A stretch of 64,000 bases of DNA from the NCBI RefSeq assembly GCF_003024525.3, contig NZ_CP035934.2, positions 2,666,001 through 2,730,000 on the forward strand, read 5' to 3'. The position numbers and the translations under genes were made by a program. The notes beneath the pieces are model-generated. The model was given only the letters and a program-made list of their open reading frames with translations, did no database searches and was not told the origin of the DNA. Shown piece after piece: positions 7,767-18,069 of the stretch (positions within the stretch are counted from its first letter, which is position 1; each line of letters starts with the position of its first letter). The stretch is from Acinetobacter cumulans. Lineage in GTDB: Bacteria; Pseudomonadota; Gammaproteobacteria; Pseudomonadales; Moraxellaceae.

Positions 7767-8624
7767 ATGACTCACATCTCATTGCCGTCTTGCTATTTTG
7801 AGCCATGGTTAAGCTATCAGCAGCCCTGTGTCAGACAACTGGCTTTTAGCATTGCTAGTCCAAATATTTTAACTCAACTTCCACCAGAGCTCGCACTTAC
7901 ACACCAATTTGAATTGCATGATGATCTTATCTGGCAACAGCACTATACGCGCTATATACCGCGCTTAGAGGCTTTAGATAAAGACCCAACTGAATTATTA
8001 GATTTTATACACCAACTCAAAAGTACCCGTCTTGGCCTGCGCTTTGAAATGTTGATTTGGTTTTGGCTACTTGATCGTGATTACCATCATTACGAACTAA
8101 TTGGACACAGCATTCAAAAAATTGATGGCCCTAAAACGCTAGGCGAACTTGATTTTGTCCTTCGCAACTTAGAAACCCAAGAAATTGAACATTGGGAAAT
8201 TGCGCTCAAATACTATCTTGCTGAAGGTGATTGTTCACTGCCCTCTTGGTATGGTCTCAACCGCAGTGACACACTCAGTAGAAAGCTCCATCATTTCACA
8301 CAAAAGCAGTTTCAATTTAACGACGCTTTAGAACACCGCATACAACGTAAATACTGCATGCTCAAAGGACAGCTTTATCTACCCGTAGATAAATCACATG
8401 AATTACCCGATTGGGTCAATCCAGCGCGTAGAATTGGTCACTGGGGCCATCACATCCCTCATCCAAGTGAGCAGTATTATCGATTGCAACGTCATGAATG
8501 GATCTGTGCACACGCTGCACTTAGCAGTATCCCTGCATACTGGTGGACGGATGGTCTTTATAAGCAATCACATCAAGAAAATTACTATATGTATCGTCAA
8601 CCAAATTTATTACAAACCCATTAA
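7767..8624 (+). CDS. DUF1853 family protein
   Basis: A 285-residue soluble protein without signal peptide. The motifs LRFEMLIWFWLLD, GPKTLGELDFVLRN and EHWEIALKYYL, followed by WYGLNRSDTLSRKLHH, are characteristic of DUF1853. The ordered D-x-E-x-K-Y residues (GELDF, then E-x-A-x-K-Y) recall the PD-(D/E)XK nuclease arrangement, and the family has been suspected of such a fold; activity is not known. It is divergent from the DUF454/elsL pair, with about 119 bp between the starts. No clear terminator follows. Confidence 0.75.
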   Translation: MTHISLPSCYFEPWLSYQQPCVRQLAFSIASPNILTQLPPELALTHQFELHDDLIWQQHYTRYIPRLEALDKDPTELLDFIHQLKSTRLGLRFEMLIWFWLLDRDYHHYELIGHSIQKIDGPKTLGELDFVLRNLETQEIEHWEIALKYYLAEGDCSLPSWYGLNRSDTLSRKLHHFTQKQFQFNDALEHRIQRKYCMLKGQLYLPVDKSHELPDWVNPARRIGHWGHHIPHPSEQYYRLQRHEWICAHAALSSIPAYWWTDGLYKQSHQENYYMYRQPNLLQTH

Positions 8625-8766
8625 GGTTGAATTTTAAACAGTTCGAGATTTGTTTTTATTACATTTAATTACCGAACACCTATAAAAATTGCATACTTTT
8701 CACGCAGTGTATTTTTTAATCTAATTTTACGGAGAAAATTTATTATTCGTAAAACTGGAGAAACAC

Positions 8767-8916
8767 ATGAAGAAAATTATTGCTGCTTCACTTCTTGTAG
8801 CCTTTGCTTTAGCTGGCTGTAATACTGTAAAGGGTGTGGGTCAAGACGTATCTAAGGCTGGGCAAGCTGTAACAGGCACAGCAGAGCGCACTTCTGATGA
8901 AATTCGTCGCAATTAA
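8767..8916 (+). CDS. entericidin-like small lipoprotein
   Basis: A 49-residue protein below usual ORF length limits. The signal peptide is MKKIIAASLLVAFALAGC with lipobox L-A-G-C, so lipidation at Cys18 is expected. The mature part reads NTVKGVGQDVSKAGQAVTGT, the entericidin EcnA/EcnB pattern. A Shine-Dalgarno (TGGAG) lies about 7 nt before the ATG and a clear terminator follows, which supports a real gene. In enterobacteria EcnB is a toxin-like and EcnA an antidote-like lipoprotein; only one gene is present here, so a toxin-antidote role should not be assumed. It is probably an abundant small envelope lipoprotein. Confidence 0.85.
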   Translation: MKKIIAASLLVAFALAGCNTVKGVGQDVSKAGQAVTGTAERTSDEIRRN

Positions 8917-8950
8917 TGCGAATAAAATCGGCTTAATCGGCTGATTATTG

Positions 8951-8977
8951 AAAACCCTATTTAAATAGGGTTTTTTT
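8951..8977 (+). terminator. rho-independent terminator
   Basis: AAAACCCTATT pairs with AATAGGGTTTT and is followed by T-rich sequence. It ends the entericidin-like transcript. Confidence 0.85.
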
Positions 8978-9046
8978 ATGTTTAAATTTTCCTTATCGTC
9001 ATGATTCGCCTATTATATTGCGACATTTTTGACTTAAAGATTCAGC

Positions 9047-10183
9047 ATGACTTCATCAGCGACACTCGATCTAAGCCTACAGCTTTTACGTCAACCCTCA
9101 GTAACGCCAGTAGACCACAGCTGCCAAAACATTATGGCTGAACGTTTGGAAAATATTGGCTTTAAGATTGAAAATATGCGTTTTGACGACGTAGATAATC
9201 TTTGGGCACGTAAAGGCACTGAATCTCCTGTGTTTTGTTTTGCAGGACATACCGATGTTGTACCTACGGGTAATTTAGATGCTTGGGGTTCAGATCCATT
9301 CCAACCCGAAATTCGCGACGGTAAACTGTATGGCCGTGGTAGTGCTGACATGAAAACTGCCTTGGCAGCAATGGTCGTTGCTTCTGAGCGCTTTGTTGCA
9401 AAGCACCCTAACCATAAAGGCTCTATTGCTTTTTTAATTACTTCGGATGAAGAAGGCCCATCTATTAATGGTACGGTCAAAGTCATTGAAACACTTGAAG
9501 CACGCCAAGAAAAAATGACATGGTGTTTGGTGGGTGAACCATCGAGCACAAATACTCTTGGTGACATTGTTAAAAATGGCCGTCGTGGTTCACTCAATGC
9601 CAAATTAACAGTTAAAGGCAAACAGGGCCATGTGGCTTACCCACACCTTGCAGTGAACCCAATTCATACGGCATCTAAAGCGATTGCAGAACTGTGTGAA
9701 ACTGTTTGGGACAATGGCAATGAATACTTCCCTGCCACCACATTCCAAATTTCAAATATTAACTCTGGCACAGGCGCAACCAATGTTGTACCTGGGACTA
9801 TGACGTCATTATTTAACTTCCGCTACTCAACAGAAGTCACTGCAGAAGAGTTAAAGGCACGTACTTTAGAAATTTTAGACCGTCACAATGTAGAATATGA
9901 CATTGAATGGACACTGTCTGGCTTACCTTTCCTCACTCCTGTGGGCGAGTTGGTCAATGCTGCCAAAACTGCCATTTTAAATGTGACAGGTGTTGAGACT
10001 GAGCTTTCAACCAGTGGTGGAACATCTGATGGTCGCTTCATTGCTCCTACTGGCGCTCAGGTGCTCGAATTAGGCGTATTAAATGCCACAATCCATCAGA
10101 TCAATGAACATGTAAATGTGGCCGATCTCGAGCCTCTAGCTGAAATTTATGAACAAATTTTAGAAGGCTTATTGGCTGTTTAA
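9047..10183 (+). CDS. dapE: succinyl-diaminopimelate desuccinylase
   Basis: A 378-residue M20-family dinuclear zinc hydrolase. It splits N-succinyl-LL-2,6-diaminopimelate to LL-diaminopimelate and succinate in the lysine/peptidoglycan pathway. Visible zinc ligands and catalytic residues are H68-x-D70 (AGHTDVVP), D101 (GRGSADMK) and E135-E136 (TSDEEGP), with a C-terminal histidine in [10 protein letters not shown]. The central dimerisation lid includes [22 protein letters not shown]. Length is normal for the family. It is flanked by terminators on both sides, so it is transcribed alone. It stands apart from other dap genes. Confidence 0.96.
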   Translation: MTSSATLDLSLQLLRQPSVTPVDHSCQNIMAERLENIGFKIENMRFDDVDNLWARKGTESPVFCFAGHTDVVPTGNLDAWGSDPFQPEIRDGKLYGRGSADMKTALAAMVVASERFVAKHPNHKGSIAFLITSDEEGPSINGTVKVIETLEARQEKMTWCLVGEPSSTNTLGDIVKNGRRGSLNAKLTVKGKQGHVAYPHLAVNPIHTASKAIAELCETVWDNGNEYFPATTFQISNINSGTGATNVVPGTMTSLFNFRYSTEVTAEELKARTLEILDRHNVEYDIEWTLSGLPFLTPVGELVNAAKTAILNVTGVETELSTSGGTSDGRFIAPTGAQVLELGVLNATIHQINEHVNVADLEPLAEIYEQILEGLLAV

Positions 10184-10197
10184 TTTTTACATAAAAC

Positions 10198-10228
10198 AAA
10201 AAAGGAATTCCGTAGAATTCCTTTTTTT
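10198..10228. terminator. bidirectional terminator between dapE and the chp cluster
   Basis: GGAATTC and GAATTCC pair around CGTA, with A6 on the left and T7 on the right. It serves dapE on the plus strand and the chpC-like gene on the minus strand. Confidence 0.85.
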
Positions 10229-10241
10229 ATGCCTCATGACA

Positions 10242-10700
10242 TTAGGATTGAAGCTGCGTTTGTATGTAGTTCATATTTGGGATATGAAAAACTTTCTCCC
10301 CCATACGCACATATTGGAAAATTGCAGGATCGGTTAAAGTCTTATCTTCATCTACAATTTCAGAAATACGTAAACGAATCGTTTTTGGCATTTCATCGCA
10401 CATCAATGCAAAACGTTGCTGTACGTCTTCACCTTCAATCACCAATGCTACACCAGATTTGCGCTCTGGTTGGTTGACCGCATATACAGGGAGTTTCAAT
10501 TCATGCCATTGCACGAATTGCACTTTGGTTTCGCTGTCTAGTGCAGATAAAATGATGTTTTGTGGTAAAAGCATCGGCTCTTTACCATGACATTCAATAA
10601 TATAAGCATCAATAAACCCTGTAGAAACAGTAATTAAATGCTGTAATTCTTGCTGATTAATTTTATCAGTTACTGTATTCACCGAAGTTTGTTCAGTCAT
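10242..10700 (-). CDS. CheW-like protein of the Pil-Chp cluster (ChpC-like)
   Basis: A 152-residue protein that follows chpA and overlaps it by 8 bp; its Shine-Dalgarno (AGGAG) lies inside the chpA end. The sequence fits a divergent CheW/ChpC domain: LPVYAVNQPERKSGVALVIEG in the middle and a strand-rich C-terminal half. In Pseudomonas ChpC is an extra adaptor linking further receptors to ChpA; that role is inferred here from position and fold-like pattern only. It ends close to a bidirectional terminator and is the last gene of the cluster. Confidence 0.6.
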   Translation of the reverse strand: MTEQTSVNTVTDKINQQELQHLITVSTGFIDAYIIECHGKEPMLLPQNIILSALDSETKVQFVQWHELKLPVYAVNQPERKSGVALVIEGEDVQQRFALMCDEMPKTIRLRISEIVDEDKTLTDPAIFQYVRMGEKVFHIPNMNYIQTQLQS

Positions 10701-13700
10701 AGATCAACTCCTGTTTTTCGGCAATCAACGCTTCAATGTTAGCAAGCAATTCCGCTTCTTGGAATGGTTTACCCATATAGTGGCTGACGCCCAAACTGAA
10801 CGCACGCTCACGGTGTTTTTCACCCGTACGCGATGTGATCATAATAATTGGCAATTCTTTGTGGATGTCGTGATGTCGAACCAAGTTGGTTACTTCGAAA
10901 CCATCCATACGTGGCATTTCGATATCCAGTAACATCAAGTCTGGTCTTACATTTTCAAGCTGTTCAATCGCATCCACACCATCTTTAGCAGTAATGATGT
11001 CATAGCCTTGACGCTCAAGCAGACGCGACGTTACTTTACGTACCGTTACGGAGTCATCGACAATCATCACAAGACGACGTGCATTACCATGACGGCTCAG
11101 ATCACGCGAATCAGACACATGTTTAAGACGCTGCGTCGTTTGAATCTGACGGGCAATATTTTGACCATCTAAAATCAAACACACCTGACCATCACCTAAG
11201 ATCGTTGCACCTGCAATTGCTCCAATATTAGAGAACTGCTGACCAATTGGTTTCACCACAATTTGAGCACGCGAACCAATTAATTGATCAACCAATAATG
11301 CAATCGTTTGACCACTGTTTCCTTTAATTAAAAGTACAGGCAATGAATGAGAAACACTGCTTAAACGTGGTACTGGCTGGTTTGACACAAATTCAGATAG
11401 ATAACGTAACTTGTAATTTTCATTATCAATTTTGAATGTATCTGCCTTGCTATTGAAATAGCTTTCTAAAGCAGATGGCCCAATACGTACAATACGGTCA
11501 ATTTGTGCCAACGAAATCGCAAATTGTTGATCACCCACTTTCACCATCAAGGCATCACTTACAGCCACTGTGGTTGGTACACGAATCGTAAAGGTCGTGC
11601 CTTTGCCCAATTCAGACTCAACACTCACATGACCACCCAAAGCTTTGATTTCACTTTGTACTACGTCCAGACCTACACCACGACCAGAAATTTGGGTTAC
11701 TTCCTTCGCGGTACTAAAACCAGGATGGAAAATTAACTGCAAAATTTCTTGCTTGTCGAGTACTTGATCGGCCTTAATTAAACCTTGGCTGAGCGCTTTT
11801 TCTTTAATTTTGCTCTCATCAATCCCTTTACCATCATCGCTAAATGACACAAGAACGTCTGTACCTTGGCGACTAATGTTCAGAACAATATGACCCACCT
11901 CAGGCTTATTCAACGCAATACGATCTGTCGTTTCCTCTAGACCATGGTCAATCGCGTTTCGAAGCATGTGCTCGAAAGGCGTAACCAGACGCTCTAAGAT
12001 CGTACGGTCTAATTCACCTTCGGTGTTTTGCACCACCAACTCCGCTGGGCGGTTTAAGGTGGTTGAGGTTTGACGCACAATACGTTGTAAACGAGGTAAC
12101 ATCCGTGAGAACGGAACCAAGCGAGTACGCATTAAACTTTCTTGAATTTCTGCCTGAATACGTGACTGTTGTAATAACAAACCTTCTGTATCACGGATTT
12201 TTTCGGACAACGTACTCTTAAAGTCGACCAAATCCGATGCAGACTCGGCCAATGATTTTGACAATTGGTTTAAGGACGAATATTGGTCCATTTCCAATGG
12301 GTCAAAATCCGCATAGCGCGAATTTTCTGTACCATGCTTAGCAAGAATTTGTGATTCAAGCTCACCGTCCATTCGACGTAGCTGGTCAGCTAAACGCTTA
12401 ATTGCCAATTCCATCTCATTGAGCGTATTACCCAATTGCCCCAAATCCATCTCAATACGCGAACGGTTAATTGAGTTTTCGCCTGACAAGTCAATCATCT
12501 TCTCAACCAAATCAGCTGAGATACGAATCATTTCATTGCTATTATCAGTGGCTAATGTATCTGTCCATTCACCTTGCATAGAAGGTGGCTCTACACCATC
12601 ACCCTGAATAAATTCAAAGTTACGTGTTGCTGAACCTTGACCATCCACACTGCGGCGGCTTGGCAACTGTGCCGTTACATCAACGTATTCAATCGACTCT
12701 AAGCTACGTTTAATACTATCGAAGTTGCTGTAATCTTTTTCGAAGATTCCTTGCTTCAACCAGCTGAGTGTTGTTTGTAGTAAGTCGTCGTAAGCGTTTG
12801 AGTTAAAATGATGAACCGCGAATTGCTCAAACGTTGTTTCCAACTGATAAGCAACAGCCGCGACTGGCTCATTTTCAACCATGCGCGCGCCACCTTTAAT
12901 ACTGTGGGCTGCACGTTGTAATTGAAGCAAAATACTACGGTCACTACGCTGATCAAACCATTGAATTAATAACTCAGCAGCTTGTTCCAGAATCTCTTCA
13001 GCTTCTTCCAGAAAGGTTTCTTCCACCACTGAAAGAAGTTCATCGTCCACCGATGTAGAAGCACTTGCTACTGAAGAACTTGGCTCGATGACTTGAGCAA
13101 CTGGTTCAATCACAGCAGGTGTTTCAAATTCAATCGCTTCAATTGAAACAGTTGGTACTTCAAATTCAATGACTGGACTGTCTTCGACTGGTGCAGGGTG
13201 CACCTCAATGTCCACAACTTCAGGAGTACTTGCCACAGTCGCACTTGATTCGACCTGACCTTCAACAATGCTTTGGATATGGGTAAGGATATCAACAGCT
13301 TCAGTCGCAGCGTAGTCTACGCCCACATCACGAATCGTTTGAATACGATCTGAAAGATCATCTTGCACCAAACGAATGACTTGTACCAATGGCACAGTAG
13401 CTTGCATCTGACCACGAATTACACGTTCGTAGATAGACTCTAGTTCATGTGCAATTAAGCCAATATTGGTCGCTGAAATCATGTTTGCACCGCCTTTCAG
13501 CGTATGCAAATAGCGCATTAAATTATTTAAAGATCCTGTATTTGTTAGATCTTTATTCCAAGTATTTAAGTCGCTATCAATACCCGACAATAACTCATCA
13601 GCTTCTTCAAGGAAGATTTCAAGCAAATCTGGATCAAAGTCAGTATTTGAGTCTGTAGATTGATGCTTGGCTTGATCTTTAGCTAATTTTTGACTTAAGG

Positions 13701-15234
13701 TCGCAAAATCGATACCTGCAGTGCTGGTTTCAGCAGGCGCAGGAACATGGAGACTGCTTGACTCTACAGCTGTTGAGGCACTACTTGGTGCAATTTCAAC
13801 TTTCGCACTTAATGTAGACAATACATTGCTACTTTCAGCTGTATCTTCAATATCTTGTTGTACAAATGCAGTTAAATCACTCAGCAACTTTTGTGCTTCA
13901 TCTGATAATACTACACGCTGACCTGCAGCCAAGGTATCAAATAAATGAATAAATTCTTGATGTGCTTGAGCAAATAACTCATAAGCATAATCCAGATTTA
14001 ACAGCTGCGGTTTTTGACGTAGATTGTCATAGCCTGATTTTAGCTCAGTGGTAAACTGATGAATTCCCACAGAGGCACGATTATCAGTATGTGCAAGTAG
14101 TTCATCTGCTTGCGTGCTCAGTGTTTCTAAGTATTCTGGGAATTCAGCTTTAGCTCGCGTATCAAACTCAAACTCAGCATCCAATAACAAATCAATATTT
14201 AATTCAATGAGTTTCGATACTAAACCTTGTGGTTGAATATCTGACTCCATACTTTCAGATGCAAAACCATAATCATTCCATGCATCATTGAAGGTATTGT
14301 AAATTGCATTTAACTGGCTTGTTTCACCCTTACGTAAGGTATGTAAAAAGTCGCGTACAAACTCAGAGTACTGAATCAGCAATGCAGTTTCTTTTGAAGT
14401 CGAACCGATTTCTTCTTGAAGCTGTGTTTTGAATAAATTTTCAACTTTAGAGCTTGCTTCAAAAATTTGATCGATTTGTGCCATTGATGAACTACCACGC
14501 AAAGTGTGTAGCGCACGGATTAAGGCATTATAATCTTGATGTTTGGTATCTTCTTGTTTCAAGAAGTTTTCAATTGTCTGCAGATGCTCTTCTGCTTCTT
14601 CAATGAAGATCGCAACTGTTTCTGCAATTAAATTATCTTCAGCAGGAAGTTCAATCGCTGCCAAATCAGGTGTTACAAATTCTGTTGTTTCAACTGCCTC
14701 AACTGTATCAAGCTCTAGACCTGTGACATCCGAAGAGGACTTTAAGCGAGTTGCCAAACCTAAGAGCTCTTGTAATGCTGGCTCTGGGCTTAGACCTTGT
14801 TGTAATTGTTGTCCTAAAAGGACAATCGGACGCAAATCAACCGTCAGCTCGGTGACATTTTTAAAGCTTGGATACAGCTTATATTGATAAACATTTAAAA
14901 CCGTTTGAGCATACTGTTGAATCGTTGGGCTAAGCGTAAGCGAACCACCAATAACGCGGTTCAAAGTATCTTCAACTGTCCATGCCGCCTCACCCGCCGT
15001 CTTTGCGCCCACCATACGACCAGAACCCTTTAAGGTATGGAAATGGCGACGAATTGTCGTGAGCAAGTCTTTATCTTGCGGTTTGTCCAGCCAATCAGAT
15101 AATAAATTATCAAGCTCGCCAAAAATCTCCTCGATCTCTTCAACAAAAATTTCTAAAATTTCTGCATCTTGATCGAGATAGCTATCCTCAGGAAGCGTTG
15201 TCGTTTCGACTAAATTTTTTAATATTTCTTTCAT
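10693..15234 (-). CDS. chpA: ChpA-type hybrid chemotaxis histidine kinase
   Basis: A 1513-residue CheA-like kinase of the type IV pilus signalling system. Four HPt domains carry an intact phospho-histidine: H66 (FHTLKGSG), H243 (LHTLRGSS), H577 (LHTLKGGA) and H777 (AHSIKGGA). Long acidic linkers separate them. Next come a CheA dimerisation/ATPase region (MLRNAIDHGLEE, DDGKGID, GRGVGLDV), a CheW-like domain and a C-terminal receiver at about 1389-1510 (MIVDDS, LLDIEMPRMDG, KPF). It takes signals from PilJ through PilI and phosphorylates PilG and PilH to tune pilus extension, retraction and cAMP. Pseudomonas ChpA has more Xpt-type domains, so this is a shorter version. A structured 173-bp gap separates it from pilJ. 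Confidence 0.95.
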   Translation of the reverse strand: MKEILKNLVETTTLPEDSYLDQDAEILEIFVEEIEEIFGELDNLLSDWLDKPQDKDLLTTIRRHFHTLKGSGRMVGAKTAGEAAWTVEDTLNRVIGGSLTLSPTIQQYAQTVLNVYQYKLYPSFKNVTELTVDLRPIVLLGQQLQQGLSPEPALQELLGLATRLKSSSDVTGLELDTVEAVETTEFVTPDLAAIELPAEDNLIAETVAIFIEEAEEHLQTIENFLKQEDTKHQDYNALIRALHTLRGSSSMAQIDQIFEASSKVENLFKTQLQEEIGSTSKETALLIQYSEFVRDFLHTLRKGETSQLNAIYNTFNDAWNDYGFASESMESDIQPQGLVSKLIELNIDLLLDAEFEFDTRAKAEFPEYLETLSTQADELLAHTDNRASVGIHQFTTELKSGYDNLRQKPQLLNLDYAYELFAQAHQEFIHLFDTLAAGQRVVLSDEAQKLLSDLTAFVQQDIEDTAESSNVLSTLSAKVEIAPSSASTAVESSSLHVPAPAETSTAGIDFATLSQKLAKDQAKHQSTDSNTDFDPDLLEIFLEEADELLSGIDSDLNTWNKDLTNTGSLNNLMRYLHTLKGGANMISATNIGLIAHELESIYERVIRGQMQATVPLVQVIRLVQDDLSDRIQTIRDVGVDYAATEAVDILTHIQSIVEGQVESSATVASTPEVVDIEVHPAPVEDSPVIEFEVPTVSIEAIEFETPAVIEPVAQVIEPSSSVASASTSVDDELLSVVEETFLEEAEEILEQAAELLIQWFDQRSDRSILLQLQRAAHSIKGGARMVENEPVAAVAYQLETTFEQFAVHHFNSNAYDDLLQTTLSWLKQGIFEKDYSNFDSIKRSLESIEYVDVTAQLPSRRSVDGQGSATRNFEFIQGDGVEPPSMQGEWTDTLATDNSNEMIRISADLVEKMIDLSGENSINRSRIEMDLGQLGNTLNEMELAIKRLADQLRRMDGELESQILAKHGTENSRYADFDPLEMDQYSSLNQLSKSLAESASDLVDFKSTLSEKIRDTEGLLLQQSRIQAEIQESLMRTRLVPFSRMLPRLQRIVRQTSTTLNRPAELVVQNTEGELDRTILERLVTPFEHMLRNAIDHGLEETTDRIALNKPEVGHIVLNISRQGTDVLVSFSDDGKGIDESKIKEKALSQGLIKADQVLDKQEILQLIFHPGFSTAKEVTQISGRGVGLDVVQSEIKALGGHVSVESELGKGTTFTIRVPTTVAVSDALMVKVGDQQFAISLAQIDRIVRIGPSALESYFNSKADTFKIDNENYKLRYLSEFVSNQPVPRLSSVSHSLPVLLIKGNSGQTIALLVDQLIGSRAQIVVKPIGQQFSNIGAIAGATILGDGQVCLILDGQNIARQIQTTQRLKHVSDSRDLSRHGNARRLVMIVDDSVTVRKVTSRLLERQGYDIITAKDGVDAIEQLENVRPDLMLLDIEMPRMDGFEVTNLVRHHDIHKELPIIMITSRTGEKHRERAFSLGVSHYMGKPFQEAELLANIEALIAEKQELIYD

Positions 15235-15300
15235 AGCTAAGGCTTCTTACGTTTTGCCACCAAGAAGGGTGCTCAAACTTAATTGTGACCATCACGCGAG

Positions 15301-15386
15301 ACTTAACTTTAGAAAAAGTTAAGTTCATCTTGCCGATGCTTAGTCTGTTTCTTATTGGCATACCCTGCTCAATTGCACGGTATGCC
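15301..15386 (-). other. two inverted repeats in the pilJ-chpA gap
   Basis: ACTTAACTTT/AAAGTTAAGT at 15301-15324 is a perfect 10-bp stem with an AGAA loop. GGCATACC/GGTATGCC at 15357-15386 is an 8-bp stem with a 14-nt loop. Neither is followed by a T-run in the direction of transcription, so they are more likely RNA-processing or attenuating structures than full terminators. Confidence 0.5.
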
Positions 15387-15407
15387 TTTCCCCAAAGCGC
15401 GCTAACT

Positions 15408-17480
15408 TTAGTCTGGAAGTTTAAAGTCAGATACAGAGTCACGTAATGTTTCGGCCATATTTGCCAATTCAGAAACCGAACGCGCAGTATCGAATGTTGC
15501 ACTCGTTGTTTGCGACGTAATTTCCTGTACAACGTTCATCGTTGTAGCAATATGACCCGCTGAAGCAGCCTGAAGTTTTGCAGCATCCGAAATGTTTGCA
15601 ATCAGTTTTGCCAAGCTGTTCGATACCGTTTGAATTTCGTCTAGGGCTACACCCGCATCCTTAGACAAGTTCGCACCACGTACAACCTCGGCAGTTGTTT
15701 GCTCCATTGAGATTACGGCTTCGTTTGTATCCGTTTGAATGGTTTTTACAAGGCCTTCAATCTGTTTTGTTGCAGATGCTGAACGTTCAGCTAGACGCTG
15801 TACTTCGTCGGCAACCACGGCGAAACCACGACCAGCTTCACCCGCCATCGACGCCTGAATTGCTGCGTTCAATGCCAAGATGTTCGTTTGGTCGGCAATA
15901 TCGTTAATCAAGGCAACAATGTTACCAATCTCTTGAGAAGATTCACCCAAACGTTTAATACGTTTTGATGTTTCTTGAATCTGTTCACGAATCGTGTCCA
16001 TACCCTCGATCGAGCGGTTTACAACGTCTGCACCATTGGCAGCAATTTGTACCGAACGTTCCGCAACGACTGCTGATTCTTCAGCGTTGGCAGATACTTG
16101 GTCAATTGACAGTGCCATTTCGTTAATTGCGGCAGAGGCACCTGCAATCTCTTGTGCCTGATGCTCAGAAGCTTCTGCTAACTGGTTGGTAATACCCTGC
16201 GTATTTGCCGTATATTGTGCAACCTCTTCTGATGTTTCTGTAATACGCGATACCAAATCACGTAACTGATCGATCGCGAAGTTAATCGAGTCGGCAATTG
16301 CACCCGTAAAGTCTTCAGATACTGTCGCGTATGAACGTAAGTCACCGTCTGCTAAGTCGGCAATCTCGTCCAGTAAACGTAAAATCGCGTTTTGGTTACG
16401 GTCATATTCTTCTTGTAAGCGACCTACACGTTGTTTATCCGACTGACCACGTAAAGAAAGTAATTTGAATACACAAATCAAGAAGGCAATTAACGTTAAA
16501 ATTAAGAGCAATGCGGGTAAAACTGTTGCCCAACCTGAACCTGATTTCAAACCATTTAAGCTATCTAATAGTTTATCTGATTCAGCAAAAATTGATGAAG
16601 ATGCTTGACGTACTTTCACAATTTGTTGTGAGTTCTGCAAGATCGTCGCTGCAGCTGATTTTAGTACATCATCATATTCAGACTTAATGCCTTTTAGTGA
16701 TTCACGTAATTCAGCATTTTCAATACGTTGCACACCTAATTCTGCACTACCATTAAGCTGTGCATTTAAGTATGAACCGAATGTTTCTGTATCGGCACTA
16801 AAGTCATCTGCAGACTCACGTGAACTGTCTGAACCTGTAAGTACAGAACTGATCGAACGTAAAATACGTTCCGCAATGAATACTTGGTTTTTTGCAATTA
16901 CAACCTGGTTAGATGGCATGTCTTGACGCGCCATTTGGTCAACCATCAAGTTGTATTCAGCCTGAATACCCGGAATCGTTTCACCGATTGCAATGTTCGT
17001 ATCATAAAGTTGATTAATGATTTTTTGTTGCGAAGAAATCAAATCAATATTTGAAGATACTGTTTTCCATTGTGATTCTACAGATTTGAGTGAATCAGTA
17101 TTCGCATGAATATCAGTAACTGTCTCCAAGTTTTTAGCAAAACTTTCTTGAGATTCAGTTAATTTTTTCATTGCTTCAGGCGTACCAGAAGCGGTTGCTT
17201 CGGTTGCTTGACGCGAAATGGTTTGTGAAAGAAGACGTAATTCACCTAGGCTACGCGTAAGTTCGTTATTACGAGGAACGCTATAGAAAAGGTAAAATAA
17301 AATCAGAGTTGCCAGTACCAGTGAACCAACAGCACCGTAAATCAATGGCTTTGACTTTTCACTATCACCAAATACACGCGATAACTGATCTATTTGTGAT
17401 TGAATCTTAGCTAATAAAGCATTGCCACTTGGACGGCCTGCGCTTTCACCTGTATTTTTCTTTTTAAGTTTAAAGCCCAT
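15408..17480 (-). CDS. pilJ: PilJ, type IV pilus methyl-accepting chemotaxis receptor
   Basis: A 690-residue receptor with a cytoplasmic N-terminus, a membrane helix at about 47-67, a periplasmic helical sensor region, a second membrane helix at about 318-338, a HAMP-like linker and a long signalling coiled coil. The hairpin tip reads [18 protein letters not shown] and [22 protein letters not shown], the invariant MCP core. PilJ senses pilus tension or surface contact and passes it to ChpA via PilI. A good Shine-Dalgarno (GGGGAGAAG) precedes the ATG. No pilK methyltransferase or chpB methylesterase gene is nearby, which bears on how this receptor adapts. Confidence 0.95.
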   Translation of the reverse strand: MGFKLKKKNTGESAGRPSGNALLAKIQSQIDQLSRVFGDSEKSKPLIYGAVGSLVLATLILFYLFYSVPRNNELTRSLGELRLLSQTISRQATEATASGTPEAMKKLTESQESFAKNLETVTDIHANTDSLKSVESQWKTVSSNIDLISSQQKIINQLYDTNIAIGETIPGIQAEYNLMVDQMARQDMPSNQVVIAKNQVFIAERILRSISSVLTGSDSSRESADDFSADTETFGSYLNAQLNGSAELGVQRIENAELRESLKGIKSEYDDVLKSAAATILQNSQQIVKVRQASSSIFAESDKLLDSLNGLKSGSGWATVLPALLLILTLIAFLICVFKLLSLRGQSDKQRVGRLQEEYDRNQNAILRLLDEIADLADGDLRSYATVSEDFTGAIADSINFAIDQLRDLVSRITETSEEVAQYTANTQGITNQLAEASEHQAQEIAGASAAINEMALSIDQVSANAEESAVVAERSVQIAANGADVVNRSIEGMDTIREQIQETSKRIKRLGESSQEIGNIVALINDIADQTNILALNAAIQASMAGEAGRGFAVVADEVQRLAERSASATKQIEGLVKTIQTDTNEAVISMEQTTAEVVRGANLSKDAGVALDEIQTVSNSLAKLIANISDAAKLQAASAGHIATTMNVVQEITSQTTSATFDTARSVSELANMAETLRDSVSDFKLPD

Positions 17481-17526
17481 TCAGCTTCTCCCCGATTTAC
17501 GTCTTCATTCGTTAAATGCGTGACAG

Positions 17527-18063
17527 TTAATTTATAAATTTTATAGATGCGTTCATATATTTTGGATTTTGCAATAAACGACTGAATAAAAAGACATGCC
17601 ACTGCTGGTTATGCTGGTGAAAATATCCCTGACAATATTCTTGTAAATTACTGCCTAATTCAGCGTCTTTAGAAAAATAACTCTTCTTATTAAAATGCTG
17701 TATACCCAAAACTTGATCAACGACCAAACCAACATAATGATCATTATGACTAATGCATAAAACTTTTTGAGTCGGAGTATAGCTACTTCTATGACCCGTA
17801 ATATATTGAGCCAAATCTGAAACTGAAAGTAGACGTCCCCGAATATTCGCCAAACCTTGCACCCATGATTGAGTGTTTGGAACTGGCGTACACTTAGGCG
17901 GATAGATCACTTCGGATACTTCACCTAAAGGAGCAACAAAATATTGCCCCATCATCTCAAAAGCAATGCCTGACCATCGGTTGACTTCATTCTCAGTTGA
18001 AACGTAGTTTTTATTTCCACGTTTCGCAATTCGAAGCAATTCGATAAATCCATTTGCTGCCAT
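17527..18063 (-). CDS. pilI: PilI, CheW-type adaptor
   Basis: A 178-residue CheW-domain protein that couples PilJ to ChpA. The typical strand pattern is seen: GIAFEMMGQYFVAPLGEVSEVI, VQGLANIRGRLLSVSDLAQ and LGLVVDQVLGI-like residues in YVGLVVDQVLGIQHF. An AGGA Shine-Dalgarno supports the ATG. It lies 6 bp after pilH and 46 bp before pilJ in one leftward operon. Confidence 0.93.
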   Translation of the reverse strand: MAANGFIELLRIAKRGNKNYVSTENEVNRWSGIAFEMMGQYFVAPLGEVSEVIYPPKCTPVPNTQSWVQGLANIRGRLLSVSDLAQYITGHRSSYTPTQKVLCISHNDHYVGLVVDQVLGIQHFNKKSYFSKDAELGSNLQEYCQGYFHQHNQQWHVFLFSRLLQNPKYMNASIKFIN

Positions 18064-18069
18064 AGAGCT

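Noticed and set aside
9091..9621. 176-residue minus-strand frame inside dapE
   Set aside because: Antisense shadow of a gene with intact catalytic motifs.
14543..14887. 114-residue plus-strand frame inside chpA
   Set aside because: Antisense, Ser/Lys-rich, and no start signals.
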